Shown piece after piece: positions 16,897-25,482 of a stretch of DNA of 64,000 nt. The stretch comes from Nitrincola salilacus. GTDB lineage: Bacteria; Pseudomonadota; Gammaproteobacteria; Pseudomonadales; Balneatricaceae. The first letter of the stretch is position 1; each line of letters starts with the position of its first letter. A program made the translations under genes and the position numbers. The stretch is taken from the NCBI RefSeq assembly GCF_046271865.1, contig NZ_CP176580.1, positions 4,650,001-4,714,000 on the forward strand. The letters are read 5' to 3'. The notes beneath the pieces were generated by a model, which saw nothing but the letters and a program-made list of their open reading frames with translations, searched no databases and had not been told where the DNA came from.

Positions 16897-17807
16897 CAGC
16901 TGTTATCCACAGGCTTCACCTGACAGCGATTGATCGCTTGCACCAGCACTTCTATCGCCTGTGGACGTGGAAAACTGGCGCGCCAGGCCAGAGCCACGGT
17001 GCGCATTGGTGGAGGAGAACGGAAAGGGCGAACAGCAACAAGAGGTGTGGATGGATGGCCCTCCACCGCTGACAACGGCAACACACTGCTGCCCAGTCCT
17101 GAAGCCACCATCATGCGGATCGTTTCCAGTGAGCTACCCTCATTCAACAGATGCTGGCCATGCAGGGTGTTATTGAGTGTCGGGCAGGCCTCCAGCACCT
17201 GATCGCGGAAACAGTGCCCCTCGCCCAGCAGCAGCATCCTCTCCTCGCCCATCACGGCAGGATCAACCTCCTTTTGCTGGGTCAGAGGATGATCTTTCGG
17301 CATCACCATGACAAAAGGTTCATCGAAGATCGCGCGCGTCAATACATCCGCCTCGTTGAAAGGCAGGGCGATGATGATCGCATCCAGCTCGCCGTTACGT
17401 ATCTTGATGCGCAGCTTTTCTGTGAAATTCTCTTCAATATAAAGTGGCATCTGTGGGGCCAGTTGCTGTACTTCAGGGATTAACTGCGGAAACAGATAGG
17501 GGCCGATCGTGTAGATGGCCCCCACACGCAGCGGACTGGCGAGCTGATCGCGTCCGTGCTTGGCCAGATCGCGCACGATATCTGCCTGTTCCAGCACGAT
17601 CTGCGCCTGACGGATCACCTTGGCACCGATCGGCGTGACTCTGACTGCGCTCTTGCTGCGCTCGAACAGGGCAACACCCAGCTCCTCTTCCAGCTTTTTG
17701 ACTGCGATGGAGAGCGTCGGCTGTGACACATAGCACCGCTCAGCGGCATGGCCAAAGTGCTGCTCCTGGGCCAGGGTGACAATGTAACGTAGCTCTGTCA
17801 GCGTCAT
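16896..17807 (-). CDS. oxyR: Hydrogen peroxide sensor OxyR (LysR family)
   Basis: A 303-residue LysR-type activator of peroxide defence. The N-terminal winged helix (residues 1-60) carries CYVSQPTLSIAVKKLEEELG. The redox pair is present at exactly the E. coli numbers: Cys199 in LGEGHCF and Cys208 in LEACP. The start MTLTELRYIVTLAQ is the family start; the much longer upstream frame is unconserved and runs through the divergent gene. It is the first gene of oxyR-recG and lies 47 bp from the divergent SDR gene, so promoters overlap. Confidence 0.96.
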   Translation of the reverse strand: MTLTELRYIVTLAQEQHFGHAAERCYVSQPTLSIAVKKLEEELGVALFERSKSAVRVTPIGAKVIRQAQIVLEQADIVRDLAKHGRDQLASPLRVGAIYTIGPYLFPQLIPEVQQLAPQMPLYIEENFTEKLRIKIRNGELDAIIIALPFNEADVLTRAIFDEPFVMVMPKDHPLTQQKEVDPAVMGEERMLLLGEGHCFRDQVLEACPTLNNTLHGQHLLNEGSSLETIRMMVASGLGSSVLPLSAVEGHPSTPLVAVRPFRSPPPMRTVALAWRASFPRPQAIEVLVQAINRCQVKPVDNS

Positions 17808-17854
17808 GCGCTTTCCTCTGTTAAGATAACGACTTATACCGCAAGGAGACCCAT

Positions 17855-18694
17855 ATGAACCAGACCAGCATTCTGATTGCAGGATGCGGAGATGTCGGAT
17901 CGGCACTCGGCCTTCAGTTAATCGCTGAGGGCGCCAGCGTCCATGGCATTCGCCGTAATATAAACCAGCTGCCTGCAGGCATAAAGGGAATTGCCGCGGA
18001 TATGAGTGACCCCGCCACGCTGAGCGCACTGCCGGAGTGTGAATATCTGGTCTGGCTGGCCAGTGCCACGGATCACACCGAGGAGGGATACCGGCAAGCC
18101 TATATCGAGAATCTGAAGCACTTGCTGGCAGCGCTTCCGGCATCACCCAGACATCTTTTCCTGGCCAGCAGCAGTGGTGTTTATCATCAGGCGAATGGCG
18201 AATGGGTCGATGAGGATAGCCCCACCGAGCCAGAAGGCTTCAGCGGCAAGGCTCTGTTGGAGGGGGAGAGGCTCGCGCTTGAATGCGGCATTCCGTGCAG
18301 CATAGTGCGCTTTTCAGGCATCTACGGACCGGGCCGTAACCACCTGATTAATCAGGTAATTGCCGGAATCGCTGCGCCGGATCAACCGGTACATTTCAGC
18401 AATCGGATTCATCGTGATGACTGCGCTGGCGTGTTAGCCCACCTGATCAAGCTACACATGGCTGGCGAGCAACTGGCCGACTGCTATCTGGCAAGTGACG
18501 ACCTGCCGGTGCCCCTGTCCGAGGTGATGCAGTGGCTGGCAGAGCAGACTGGCAGCGAGATCACCGAGCACCGGATCATTCGTCGTGGTGGCAGCAAACG
18601 CTGCAGTAACCAGAAGCTCAAGGCTACCGGTTACTGCTTTATCCATCCCGATTATCGGACTGGTTTCGACGATCAGGTTTCAGCGATCAGATAA
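17855..18694 (+). CDS. NAD(P)-binding SDR protein (YeeZ-like)
   Basis: A 279-residue extended/atypical short-chain dehydrogenase. The dinucleotide loop GCGDVGSALG is at residues 10-19, followed by WLASATD and SSSGVYHQANGEWVDE as in the YeeZ family. The active-site YxxxK is not visible (the position reads SGKALLEGERL), so it may bind nucleotide without classic SDR catalysis. Substrate unknown. AAGGAG precedes the ATG. It shares an intergenic region with oxyR but nothing shows it is part of the OxyR regulon. Confidence 0.8.
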   Translation: MNQTSILIAGCGDVGSALGLQLIAEGASVHGIRRNINQLPAGIKGIAADMSDPATLSALPECEYLVWLASATDHTEEGYRQAYIENLKHLLAALPASPRHLFLASSSGVYHQANGEWVDEDSPTEPEGFSGKALLEGERLALECGIPCSIVRFSGIYGPGRNHLINQVIAGIAAPDQPVHFSNRIHRDDCAGVLAHLIKLHMAGEQLADCYLASDDLPVPLSEVMQWLAEQTGSEITEHRIIRRGGSKRCSNQKLKATGYCFIHPDYRTGFDDQVSAIR

Positions 18695-18735
18695 ACAGGA
18701 CTGGGCGCTGAAACCAGGCGTGAAGCCTCTCGGGA

Positions 18736-20925
18736 TCAGAGCACAGCAAACTCTTCCAGCAGTTTTTGCTGTGCACAGAAGCGTTCTTCACCCTCTGCCG
18801 GCTTCTGCAGCGCATAGCTGCCATCTGAATGCAGCTCCCAGCTCTGGGTATTATCCTGCAGGTAATAATCCAGTTCGTTCTTGATGCGCTCTGCGTTCTT
18901 GCCGGTCAACTGGAAGCCGGTTTCAACACGGTGCAGCATGTTACGCTCCATCCAGTCGGCACTGCTGCAGTACACCAGCGGATCACCACTGTTGGCAAAG
19001 TAGTACACGCGGGTATGCTCAAGAAAACGCCCGACTATCGAGTGCACCCGAATATTTTCGGAAATGCCTTCGAGTCCCGGACGCAGTCGGCACATGCCAC
19101 GGATAATCAGATCGACCTGTACACCGGCCTGGGATGCCTCATAAAGCGCGCGGATCAGCTTCGGCTCGGTCAAGCCATTCACCTTGATGATGATATGTCC
19201 ATTCTGCCCAGCCTGATACTGGCGTATCTCGTTGTAGATCAGCTCCAGCATACGGGCATGCAGTGTGAAGGGGGCGTTATACAGCTTCTTCAGTTTCTGA
19301 ATCTTGCCCATGCCAGTCAGTTGCTGGAACACCTTGTGTACATCTTCGCCGACATCGGCATCAGCGGTCAGATAGCTGTAATCTGTGTACAGACGCGCCG
19401 TACCGGAGTGATAGTTGCCGGTACCCAGATGGCAGTAGCGCACCAGGTTGCTTCCCTCGCGACGCACGATCAATACCATCTTGGCATGGGTCTTGTAACC
19501 GACCACACCATAAACCACCAGACAACCAGCCTCCTGCAAACGACTCGCCAGGTTGAGGTTACTCTCTTCATCGAAGCGCGCACGCAGTTCTATGACAACC
19601 GTCACCTCCTTGCCGTTACGGGCAGCATCCACCAACGAGTTGACGATGTCGGACTTGACCCCTGTACGATAGAGCGTCTGCTTGATCGCGATCACATCAG
19701 GGTCCTTGGCCGCCTGACGCAGTAGATCCAGCACCGGAGAAAATGATTGGAAAGGATGATGCAGCAGAATATCGCCTTTGCGCAGAATAGTGAAAATATC
19801 CTTATCTGTCCTCAGTTTACCGGGCATACCAGGGGTGAAAGGTCGCCAGTGCAGTGCGGGGCGATCGACCAACTCACTCAATGCACTGAGGCGGGTCAGG
19901 TTAACCGGTCCGTCCACGCGGTAAACGTTACTGTCGGCGAGGCGAAACTCTTCCTGCAAAAAGGTGATCAGATCCTGAGGCGAGCGGTTATCCACCTCCA
20001 ACCTGACCGCATCCCCGAACTTCCGTGAATGCAGCTCACCTCTGAGGGTATGCGCCAGATCTTCGATCTCTTCAAGATCAAAGCTCAGATCGGCATTTCG
20101 TGTGATACGGAACTGATAGCAGCCACGCACCTTCATGCCCGGGAAGAGCTCGGCCGCGAACTCATGGATGATAGACGACAGGAAGATCAGATTCTCTCCT
20201 CCCTCACACAACTCATCCGGCAGACGAATCAGACGAGGCAGAGAGCGTGGGGCAGGAATGATGGCCAGCCCTGTCTCACGACCGAAGGCATCCTTACCCT
20301 CCAACTGCACAATGAAGTTAAGGCTCTTGTTGACCAGACGCGGAAAAGGGTGTGAAGGATCCAGACCGATCGGGCTGATCACCGGTAGCACCTTCTCCTC
20401 GAAGAAGTTCTTGATCCAGACACGTTGAGTATCATTCCACAGGCCACGGCGCTTGAAATGGATCCCCTGCGCCTCGAGTGCCGGAAACATGATCTCATTC
20501 AGGATCTTGTACTGGCGCTCAACATTGATTTCGCTGATTTCGCGAATCTTCTCCAGCACCTTCTGCGGATGCAGTGCATCCGGACCGACATCCTCGCGCC
20601 CATACTTGAGCTGACGCATCTGCTCAGCAACACGTATCTCAAAAAACTCATCCAGATTGCTGGAAAAGATCAACAGGAACATCAGTCGCTCCAGCAGTGG
20701 ATAACTCTCATCCAGTGCCTGCTCGAGGACTCGCACGTTGAACTGAAGATGGCTGAGTTCACGGTTGATATAGAGCTCCGAAGCCTTCAGATCAACCGGC
20801 ACCTCCTCTATCGGGTCTATGGTCGGCAGAATCTCCCGGCTCTCCAGCAGAGCAGCAGCCGCCTCGGCCGTCACCTGCTCCTCAACCTGCTCGTTCAGCA
20901 ACAGCGCTTCTTCACTCATCGACAT
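18736..20925 (-). CDS. ppk1: Polyphosphate kinase 1
   Basis: A 729-residue enzyme that reversibly polymerises the ATP gamma-phosphate into polyphosphate. It has an N-domain (SELYINRELSHLQFN), a middle domain, and C1/C2 catalytic domains. The catalytic histidine region THAKMVLIVRR and the second His motif HLGTGNYH are intact, as are ELRARFDEESN and the late MERNMLHRVE block. A second Met at residue 3 is an equally good start. It converges with the SDR gene and lies 23 bp downstream of hemB on the same strand; hemB-ppk adjacency also occurs in Pseudomonas. Confidence 0.97.
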   Translation of the reverse strand: MSMSEEALLLNEQVEEQVTAEAAAALLESREILPTIDPIEEVPVDLKASELYINRELSHLQFNVRVLEQALDESYPLLERLMFLLIFSSNLDEFFEIRVAEQMRQLKYGREDVGPDALHPQKVLEKIREISEINVERQYKILNEIMFPALEAQGIHFKRRGLWNDTQRVWIKNFFEEKVLPVISPIGLDPSHPFPRLVNKSLNFIVQLEGKDAFGRETGLAIIPAPRSLPRLIRLPDELCEGGENLIFLSSIIHEFAAELFPGMKVRGCYQFRITRNADLSFDLEEIEDLAHTLRGELHSRKFGDAVRLEVDNRSPQDLITFLQEEFRLADSNVYRVDGPVNLTRLSALSELVDRPALHWRPFTPGMPGKLRTDKDIFTILRKGDILLHHPFQSFSPVLDLLRQAAKDPDVIAIKQTLYRTGVKSDIVNSLVDAARNGKEVTVVIELRARFDEESNLNLASRLQEAGCLVVYGVVGYKTHAKMVLIVRREGSNLVRYCHLGTGNYHSGTARLYTDYSYLTADADVGEDVHKVFQQLTGMGKIQKLKKLYNAPFTLHARMLELIYNEIRQYQAGQNGHIIIKVNGLTEPKLIRALYEASQAGVQVDLIIRGMCRLRPGLEGISENIRVHSIVGRFLEHTRVYYFANSGDPLVYCSSADWMERNMLHRVETGFQLTGKNAERIKNELDYYLQDNTQSWELHSDGSYALQKPAEGEERFCAQQKLLEEFAVL

Positions 20926-20947
20926 GGGTTCCTGTTTACAAAATTGT

Positions 20948-21958
20948 CTACTGCTGCAGGGCTTTTACGGCTCTGACAGCAAAATAGGTCAGGATGCCAT
21001 CGGCTCCTGCCCGTTTAAACGCCAGCAGCGATTCCAGCATCACACTGCGTTCATCCAGCCAGCCATTCTGAAATGCCGCCATATGCATCGCATATTCGCC
21101 ACTGACCTGATACACGAAAGTCGGCACCTTCAGCTCGGTTTTAACGCGACGCACGACATCCAGATAGGGCATGCCCGGTTTGACCATCACCATATCGGCG
21201 CCCTCGGCCAGATCCAGCGCCACCTCATGCAACGCCTCATCCGAGTTGGCCGGGTCCATCTGGTAGCTGAACTTGTTGCTCTTGCCCAGATTCGCCGCTG
21301 ACCCCACCGCATCACGGAAGGGGCCATAATAGGCACTGGCATACTTGGCAGAATAGGCCATGATGCGGGTATTGACGAACCCCTCGGCTTCCAGAGTTTC
21401 ACGAATCGCCCCGATACGGCCATCCATCATATCGCTCGGCGCCACCACATCTGCCCCTGCTTCGGCGTGTGACAACGCCTGCTGCATCAGAGTTTCGACA
21501 GTACGATCATTCAGCACATAGCCTTTATCATCAATAATGCCATCCTGACCATGTGTGGTGTAAGGGTCCAGCGCAATATCGGTGATCACACCCAGCTCCG
21601 GACAGGCATCCTTAACCGCTTTGATTGCACGCTGCGCCAGACCATCGGGGTCATAGGCCGCTTCGGCAAACTCGGATTTGGCACCGGCTGCGACAACCGG
21701 AAAAAGCGCCATCGCCGGAATACCCAGACTCACCAGCAGCCTGGCTTCCTCCACCAGCAGATCAATCGACATGCGCTCTATTCCGGGCATCGAAGACACG
21801 GCTTCACGCTGCCCCTTACCTTCAATAACAAACATCGGATAGATCAGATCATCCGGTGTCAGGATGTTTTCGCGCATCAGTCGACGGCTGAAATCATCCG
21901 CTCGCATCCGGCGCATACGGGTTTCCGGAAAAAAACGCTGGCTGTTTGTAAATCCCAC
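20948..21958 (-). CDS. hemB: Delta-aminolevulinic acid dehydratase (porphobilinogen synthase)
   Basis: A 336-residue tetrapyrrole enzyme that condenses two 5-aminolevulinate into porphobilinogen. Both active-site lysine regions are present (MAYSAKYASAYYGPFRDA and VMVKPGMPYLD). The metal region reads DIALDPYTTHGQDG, without the Cys cluster of zinc enzymes, so it belongs to the Mg-dependent Pseudomonas type. I choose a GTG start (VGFTNSQRFFPETRMRR) with AGGA 8 bases upstream; it gives the Pseudomonas-like length. An upstream in-frame ATG would add 24 unconserved residues. It precedes ppk1. Confidence 0.95.
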   Translation of the reverse strand: MGFTNSQRFFPETRMRRMRADDFSRRLMRENILTPDDLIYPMFVIEGKGQREAVSSMPGIERMSIDLLVEEARLLVSLGIPAMALFPVVAAGAKSEFAEAAYDPDGLAQRAIKAVKDACPELGVITDIALDPYTTHGQDGIIDDKGYVLNDRTVETLMQQALSHAEAGADVVAPSDMMDGRIGAIRETLEAEGFVNTRIMAYSAKYASAYYGPFRDAVGSAANLGKSNKFSYQMDPANSDEALHEVALDLAEGADMVMVKPGMPYLDVVRRVKTELKVPTFVYQVSGEYAMHMAAFQNGWLDERSVMLESLLAFKRAGADGILTYFAVRAVKALQQ

Positions 21959-22030
21959 GGCACAGTTCCTATTCAAGAGCTTAATTGGACGACACAAAGA
22001 TGACAGATGTATGACGCTGACTGATGGCAC

Positions 22031-22321
22031 CAGTGCGCCGCCTCATGATATTTAACACTATTCTACTCCAATCACGGGGCGTTGACAGATGATGCAGGTC
22101 AGCCTCTGAGGTCATAAAGCGGGGATCAGTTATGAATACCACTTATAACAGTCAGACCCACCTATATTATCGATGGGTAGTCATCTGATTCATATCATTT
22201 AAGCTGGTTGCACGACAATCATAACATGTTGAAATATAATACTTAATTATACATTTAAAACGGAATGTATAATTAGGAAAAACTCCTATATCAAGATTTT
22301 TCTCATAGTCCATAATAGGTC
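22031..22321. other. AT-rich region upstream of hemB and of the candidate sRNA
   Basis: No coding sequence is evident. It contains a perfect 12-bp inverted repeat at 22244-22275 and a CATAAT at 22311-22316 that could be the -10 of the GGA-rich RNA; there is no good -35, as expected for an activator-dependent promoter. The hemB promoter should also lie here but could not be assigned. Confidence 0.5.
22244..22275. promoter_or_regulatory. Perfect 12-bp inverted repeat, possible operator
   Basis: TAATTATACATT (22244-22255) and AATGTATAATTA (22264-22275) flank an 8-base spacer. The centre is about 62 bp upstream of the inferred start of the GGA-rich RNA, the place where an activator would bind. 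It does not match the GacA site TGTAAG-N6-CTTACA. Confidence 0.5.
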
Positions 22322-22470
22322 ACATGGATCTCCTGTTCACGGACGATACTAAAGGACGGCAGAGCATGCGGCCATGGATGCTTGGATGGCAGAAGCCTTA
22401 TGGCTTTGGAGCGCAAGGATAGGATCGCCAAATGAAAGGGGTGTATTATGGATAATACACCCCTTTTGCC
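22322..22470 (+). ncRNA. Candidate Csr/Rsm-type regulatory RNA (CsrA/RsmA sponge)
   Basis: Between hemB and a glycosyltransferase gene, about 150 bases carry nine GGA triplets (22326, 22341, 22354, 22376, 22384, 22408, 22417, 22422, 22450), most within ANGGA or NTGGAT contexts. They lie in or between short hairpins such as GCCAT...ATGGC at 22372-22390 and AAGCC-TTAT-GGCTT near 22394-22407. The stretch ends in a strong terminator whose loop also presents AUGGAU. This density and architecture are the hallmark of RsmY/RsmZ/CsrB-type RNAs that titrate CsrA/RsmA. The 5' end is inferred from a CATAAT at 22311-22316. No protein frame explains the region. Identity is inferred from pattern only. Confidence 0.68.
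22435..22467 (+). terminator. Terminator of the GGA-rich RNA
   Basis: GGGGTGTATTAT and ATAATACACCCC form a perfect 12-bp repeat directly around GG, preceded by AAA and followed by TTTTGCCTTTT. In practice the loop opens to present a GGA. It could also stop minus-strand transcription from the glycosyltransferase gene. Confidence 0.85.
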
Positions 22471-22584
22471 TTTTCAGGCCTGAACACTTTTAATTCTGCT
22501 TATTCAGCCAACCGCCACACCTGTTTTTGTCACAGCTATTTCTGTCCAACCACTTCTGTCACACCTGCTTTTATCTTAGCCGCT

Positions 22585-23595
22585 TTACCAGAGCTGATTC
22601 GCCAGCTCCTGTGGCGACTCAACAGCACCCTCTTTAAGCCAGCGCGCAACTCTTCCGGCAACATCCGGAAGTCTCATCTCATCAGCGCCAGCCCGGCTCA
22701 ACCAGGTTCTCATCAACGTTTTATCGAAATCCTGAAGAATACTCGCACGCTGCATCTGCTCAAGGATCACCGCATTCGAATACTGCTCTACCTGGCCCTT
22801 CAGCGGTTTCACTAACAGCTTCTTGCCACTTTGCATCGCCTCACTGCACAGCCCGAACCCCGCATTACAGATCACACCACCGCAACGTGCAAGATCCTGC
22901 TGAAACCCTTCACGCGACAAGGGTAAAAAGGTGAGATTCCCTTCACAACCTGGCGTTTCGGTTTTCAGGTAAATTCTGAACTGATATTCGGGAAACTGCA
23001 GCAACCAGTGCCGGACCTCTGCACCGTCCTCAAACGGAAGGTAGACCAGTATCGTTGACGCATCATGATGCAGGGGATAGGTTTGAGGCAGTATCAGCGG
23101 AGGCAGAATCGGAGCATCAAATGCCTGCCAGTGTATGCCCAGCCGGATATCTGTCGGCGCAAAGAGAGAAACGGCCTGCTTGAGCAAGGGTGCTTTTTCA
23201 GTGCCGGGTAAAGGAAAACACAAGGCGTATTGATGCGCCAGCCCTATACAACGTCGCTTCTGTCGCCAAGCCGCCCAAGCCGCAACTGGCTCGAAGTCGG
23301 TCAGTACCAGCTCATAAGCGCTCAGGTCCAGATTACGCACATCACGGTAAAACTCACCGACTCGACTCTTCCTCAGAGTCTGCCACTTTGACACTTTGCT
23401 GCCATGAGTGGCCAGAGTCAGGCCGGTACGCGTCTGATACTGGCCAAAACACTCCATATCAAAGTAGGCATCAGGATCTCTCCCACTGAACAGATAATCT
23501 GCCTGTATACCAGCTTGCTGCAAAGCGGGCGCCATCACGCGAGCCCGTGTGATGTGCCCGTTGCCCGTACCCTGTACCGCATAGAGGATTCGCAT
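22585..23595 (-). CDS. MJ1255/VC2487-family glycosyltransferase
   Basis: A 336-residue GT-B-like protein with the N-terminal glycine loop MRILYAVQGTGNGHITRARVMAPAL. The C-terminal nucleotide-sugar region contains GGVICNAGFGLCSEAMQSGKKLLVKPLKGQVEQYSNA. This layout is that of the MJ1255/VC2487 glycosyltransferase family (related to GT28); the donor and acceptor are unknown. It appears monocistronic, with a 105-bp gap to the next gene upstream on the same strand. Confidence 0.83.
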   Translation of the reverse strand: MRILYAVQGTGNGHITRARVMAPALQQAGIQADYLFSGRDPDAYFDMECFGQYQTRTGLTLATHGSKVSKWQTLRKSRVGEFYRDVRNLDLSAYELVLTDFEPVAAWAAWRQKRRCIGLAHQYALCFPLPGTEKAPLLKQAVSLFAPTDIRLGIHWQAFDAPILPPLILPQTYPLHHDASTILVYLPFEDGAEVRHWLLQFPEYQFRIYLKTETPGCEGNLTFLPLSREGFQQDLARCGGVICNAGFGLCSEAMQSGKKLLVKPLKGQVEQYSNAVILEQMQRASILQDFDKTLMRTWLSRAGADEMRLPDVAGRVARWLKEGAVESPQELANQLW

Positions 23596-23700
23596 ACTGT
23601 CTCCTGATCCGGATAGATCAGAAGATTATGAAGAGCGCAGGATGACACTACAGTGACATCGCAATGACGTCTTGATGACACAGATCCTGCTCAGCTCGAT

Positions 23701-24621
23701 TCAGACCAGCGTCTTTCTGAACCACTCAGCCGTCATCCCGGCCAGAAGCACAGGGTCATCCCAGGGCAACATGTGACCACCATCCTCAACAGGAAGCAGG
23801 GTGAAAGGATGCTTCATCGCTTTGATGATACGCTGCGAATAGGCGATCGAAAGCACATCATCGCGAGTCCCATGAATAATTGCTGCTTTGAAATCATAGG
23901 CTTGCTGCATCACACCACTACGATAAGTGAACAGACTGGCAAGGGTTCCCAGAGGATAGTCGTAGATCAGTCTCGGATCGTTTTTAATCTCCTCCCTGGC
24001 AGGATGAGACGCCAGCAATCGATCATAATCCAGTACTGACTTCAGCGGCAGCTTCCAGGAAGGGAACAGCATCGCGCTCCCCCAGGTCCAGCTCCAACCT
24101 AACTGATGCAGAAAATCGGGCGCCTCTTCGGTCAGTAGCAGCGTTCCGCAAAGTACCGACTTCACTCTTTCATCACGCTCGGCCAGGGCCGCCGCCAGCA
24201 AACCACCTATCGAGTAACCATAAACCCCGACAGGACCCGAGAAGCGCTGCTGAAGATAATCAAGCACCTGCTGCAGGTCTTCGACAACCTGCTCGACACG
24301 ATAGTCGCCCCGCTCCCCTTTCGAGTAGCCATGGCCACGCATATCAACGCCCACAACATTGAAGCCTGCTTCGGATACACGCCCCAGCAGCTCGGCATAG
24401 AGCTCACAATAGGTGCCCAGTCCGGGTAAAAACAGCAGAATCGGCGAATCCGGTGCATGTTCGTAAAGCTCACAATGCACAGCACCATCACCGACCTGAA
24501 ACACCTCGCGCCGGGCCAGCCACTGATGCAAGGCCAGCTTATCGCGCAGACGCTCGCGCTGTTCGTTACTCTCTTTCACTTCGTCGGTACTGGTATTGAT
24601 CCAGCCAAATGCACTATTCAT
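23701..24621 (-). CDS. Alpha/beta hydrolase (monoacylglycerol-lipase/lysophospholipase-like)
   Basis: A 306-residue serine hydrolase. The nucleophile elbow is GYSIGG, the acid is probably the Asp in HGTRDDVLS, and the His lies in EDGGHMLPW. The oxyanion/HG-like region is LFLPGLGTYCELYAELLGRV, and DMRGHGYSKGERGDY matches the Hydrolase_4 family. There is no signal peptide, so it is cytoplasmic. Substrate not determinable. It lies 27 bp downstream of mutM on the same strand. Confidence 0.82.
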   Translation of the reverse strand: MNSAFGWINTSTDEVKESNEQRERLRDKLALHQWLARREVFQVGDGAVHCELYEHAPDSPILLFLPGLGTYCELYAELLGRVSEAGFNVVGVDMRGHGYSKGERGDYRVEQVVEDLQQVLDYLQQRFSGPVGVYGYSIGGLLAAALAERDERVKSVLCGTLLLTEEAPDFLHQLGWSWTWGSAMLFPSWKLPLKSVLDYDRLLASHPAREEIKNDPRLIYDYPLGTLASLFTYRSGVMQQAYDFKAAIIHGTRDDVLSIAYSQRIIKAMKHPFTLLPVEDGGHMLPWDDPVLLAGMTAEWFRKTLV

Positions 24622-24648
24622 AACAATTACTCGCTTGGTGCCAAAGCG

Positions 24649-25461
24649 CTACTTCTGACAATAACTACAAAATACACTGCTTCTCTGCCCGAGTTTGATC
24701 TCTTTCAGAGGTGCTGCGCAGGTTTTACAGGGCTCACCTGCTCTGCCATAGACGTATAATTCCTGCTGAAAATAACCGGGCTTGCCATCGCCTCCGACAA
24801 AATCACGCAGTGTTGTACCGCCACGCTGGATCGCATAACCGAGTATACGCTTGATCTCGATCACCAGACGCGCCAGCCTCTCAGCTGATATACGCCCCGC
24901 AGCTCTTCTGGGATCTATTCCTGCGGCAAACAGCGCCTCGCTGGCGTAGATATTGCCGACACCCACTACAACGTGGCTATCCATGATCAACTGTTTGATC
25001 GCGCAGCGTCGTCCCTTACAACAAGCATACAGGTATTCGGCATCAAACATATCACCAAGTGGCTCAGGCCCCAGCCTGGCCAGCAACGGATGCTCCGTGC
25101 CTCTGGGCTGCCATAGCACAGAACCAAAGCGACGCGGATCCGTGAGGCGCAACAACTGGCCATTATCCAGCTCCAGATCAACATGGTCATGCTTACCTGC
25201 CGGCGCCCCCTGCGGCAATATCCGCAGACTGCCCGACATCCCCAGATGCACCAGCAGATCCCCCTGATCAAAACCGATCAACAGGTACTTGCCACGGCGT
25301 GACACCTGCAGAACCCTTCTCTGAGGCAGCAGCTCCGTCAACTCTGCAGGAACCGGCCAGCGCAGCCGCGGCTGGCGCACCACCAGTCGACTGACATGAC
25401 GCCCTGTAACATGAGGCTCGATCCCTCGGCAGGTCGTTTCAACTTCAGGTAACTCAGGCAT
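24649..25461 (-). CDS. mutM: Formamidopyrimidine-DNA glycosylase
   Basis: A 270-residue base-excision repair enzyme that removes 8-oxoguanine and FaPy lesions. The N-terminus PELPEVETT contains the catalytic Pro2 and Glu3; GRRGKYLLI carries the conserved Lys near residue 58. The H2TH helix region (VVGVGNIYASEALFAAGIDP) and the C-terminal zinc finger (CKTC...CSYC) are complete. It is flanked by EamA and hydrolase genes on the same strand (21 and 27 bp gaps). Confidence 0.97.
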   Translation of the reverse strand: MPELPEVETTCRGIEPHVTGRHVSRLVVRQPRLRWPVPAELTELLPQRRVLQVSRRGKYLLIGFDQGDLLVHLGMSGSLRILPQGAPAGKHDHVDLELDNGQLLRLTDPRRFGSVLWQPRGTEHPLLARLGPEPLGDMFDAEYLYACCKGRRCAIKQLIMDSHVVVGVGNIYASEALFAAGIDPRRAAGRISAERLARLVIEIKRILGYAIQRGGTTLRDFVGGDGKPGYFQQELYVYGRAGEPCKTCAAPLKEIKLGQRSSVFCSYCQK

Positions 25462-25482
25462 GACTTTCTCTCTTCCCCGACA

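Noticed and set aside
17808..18146. N-terminal extension of the oxyR frame
   Set aside because: The 113 extra codons lie antisense to the SDR gene; LysR proteins start at MTLTELRYIV.
22080..22321. GacA/UvrY activator site for the GGA-rich RNA
   Set aside because: No TGTAAG-N6-CTTACA or UvrY-like TGTGAGA palindrome; only the unrelated 12-bp palindrome was found.
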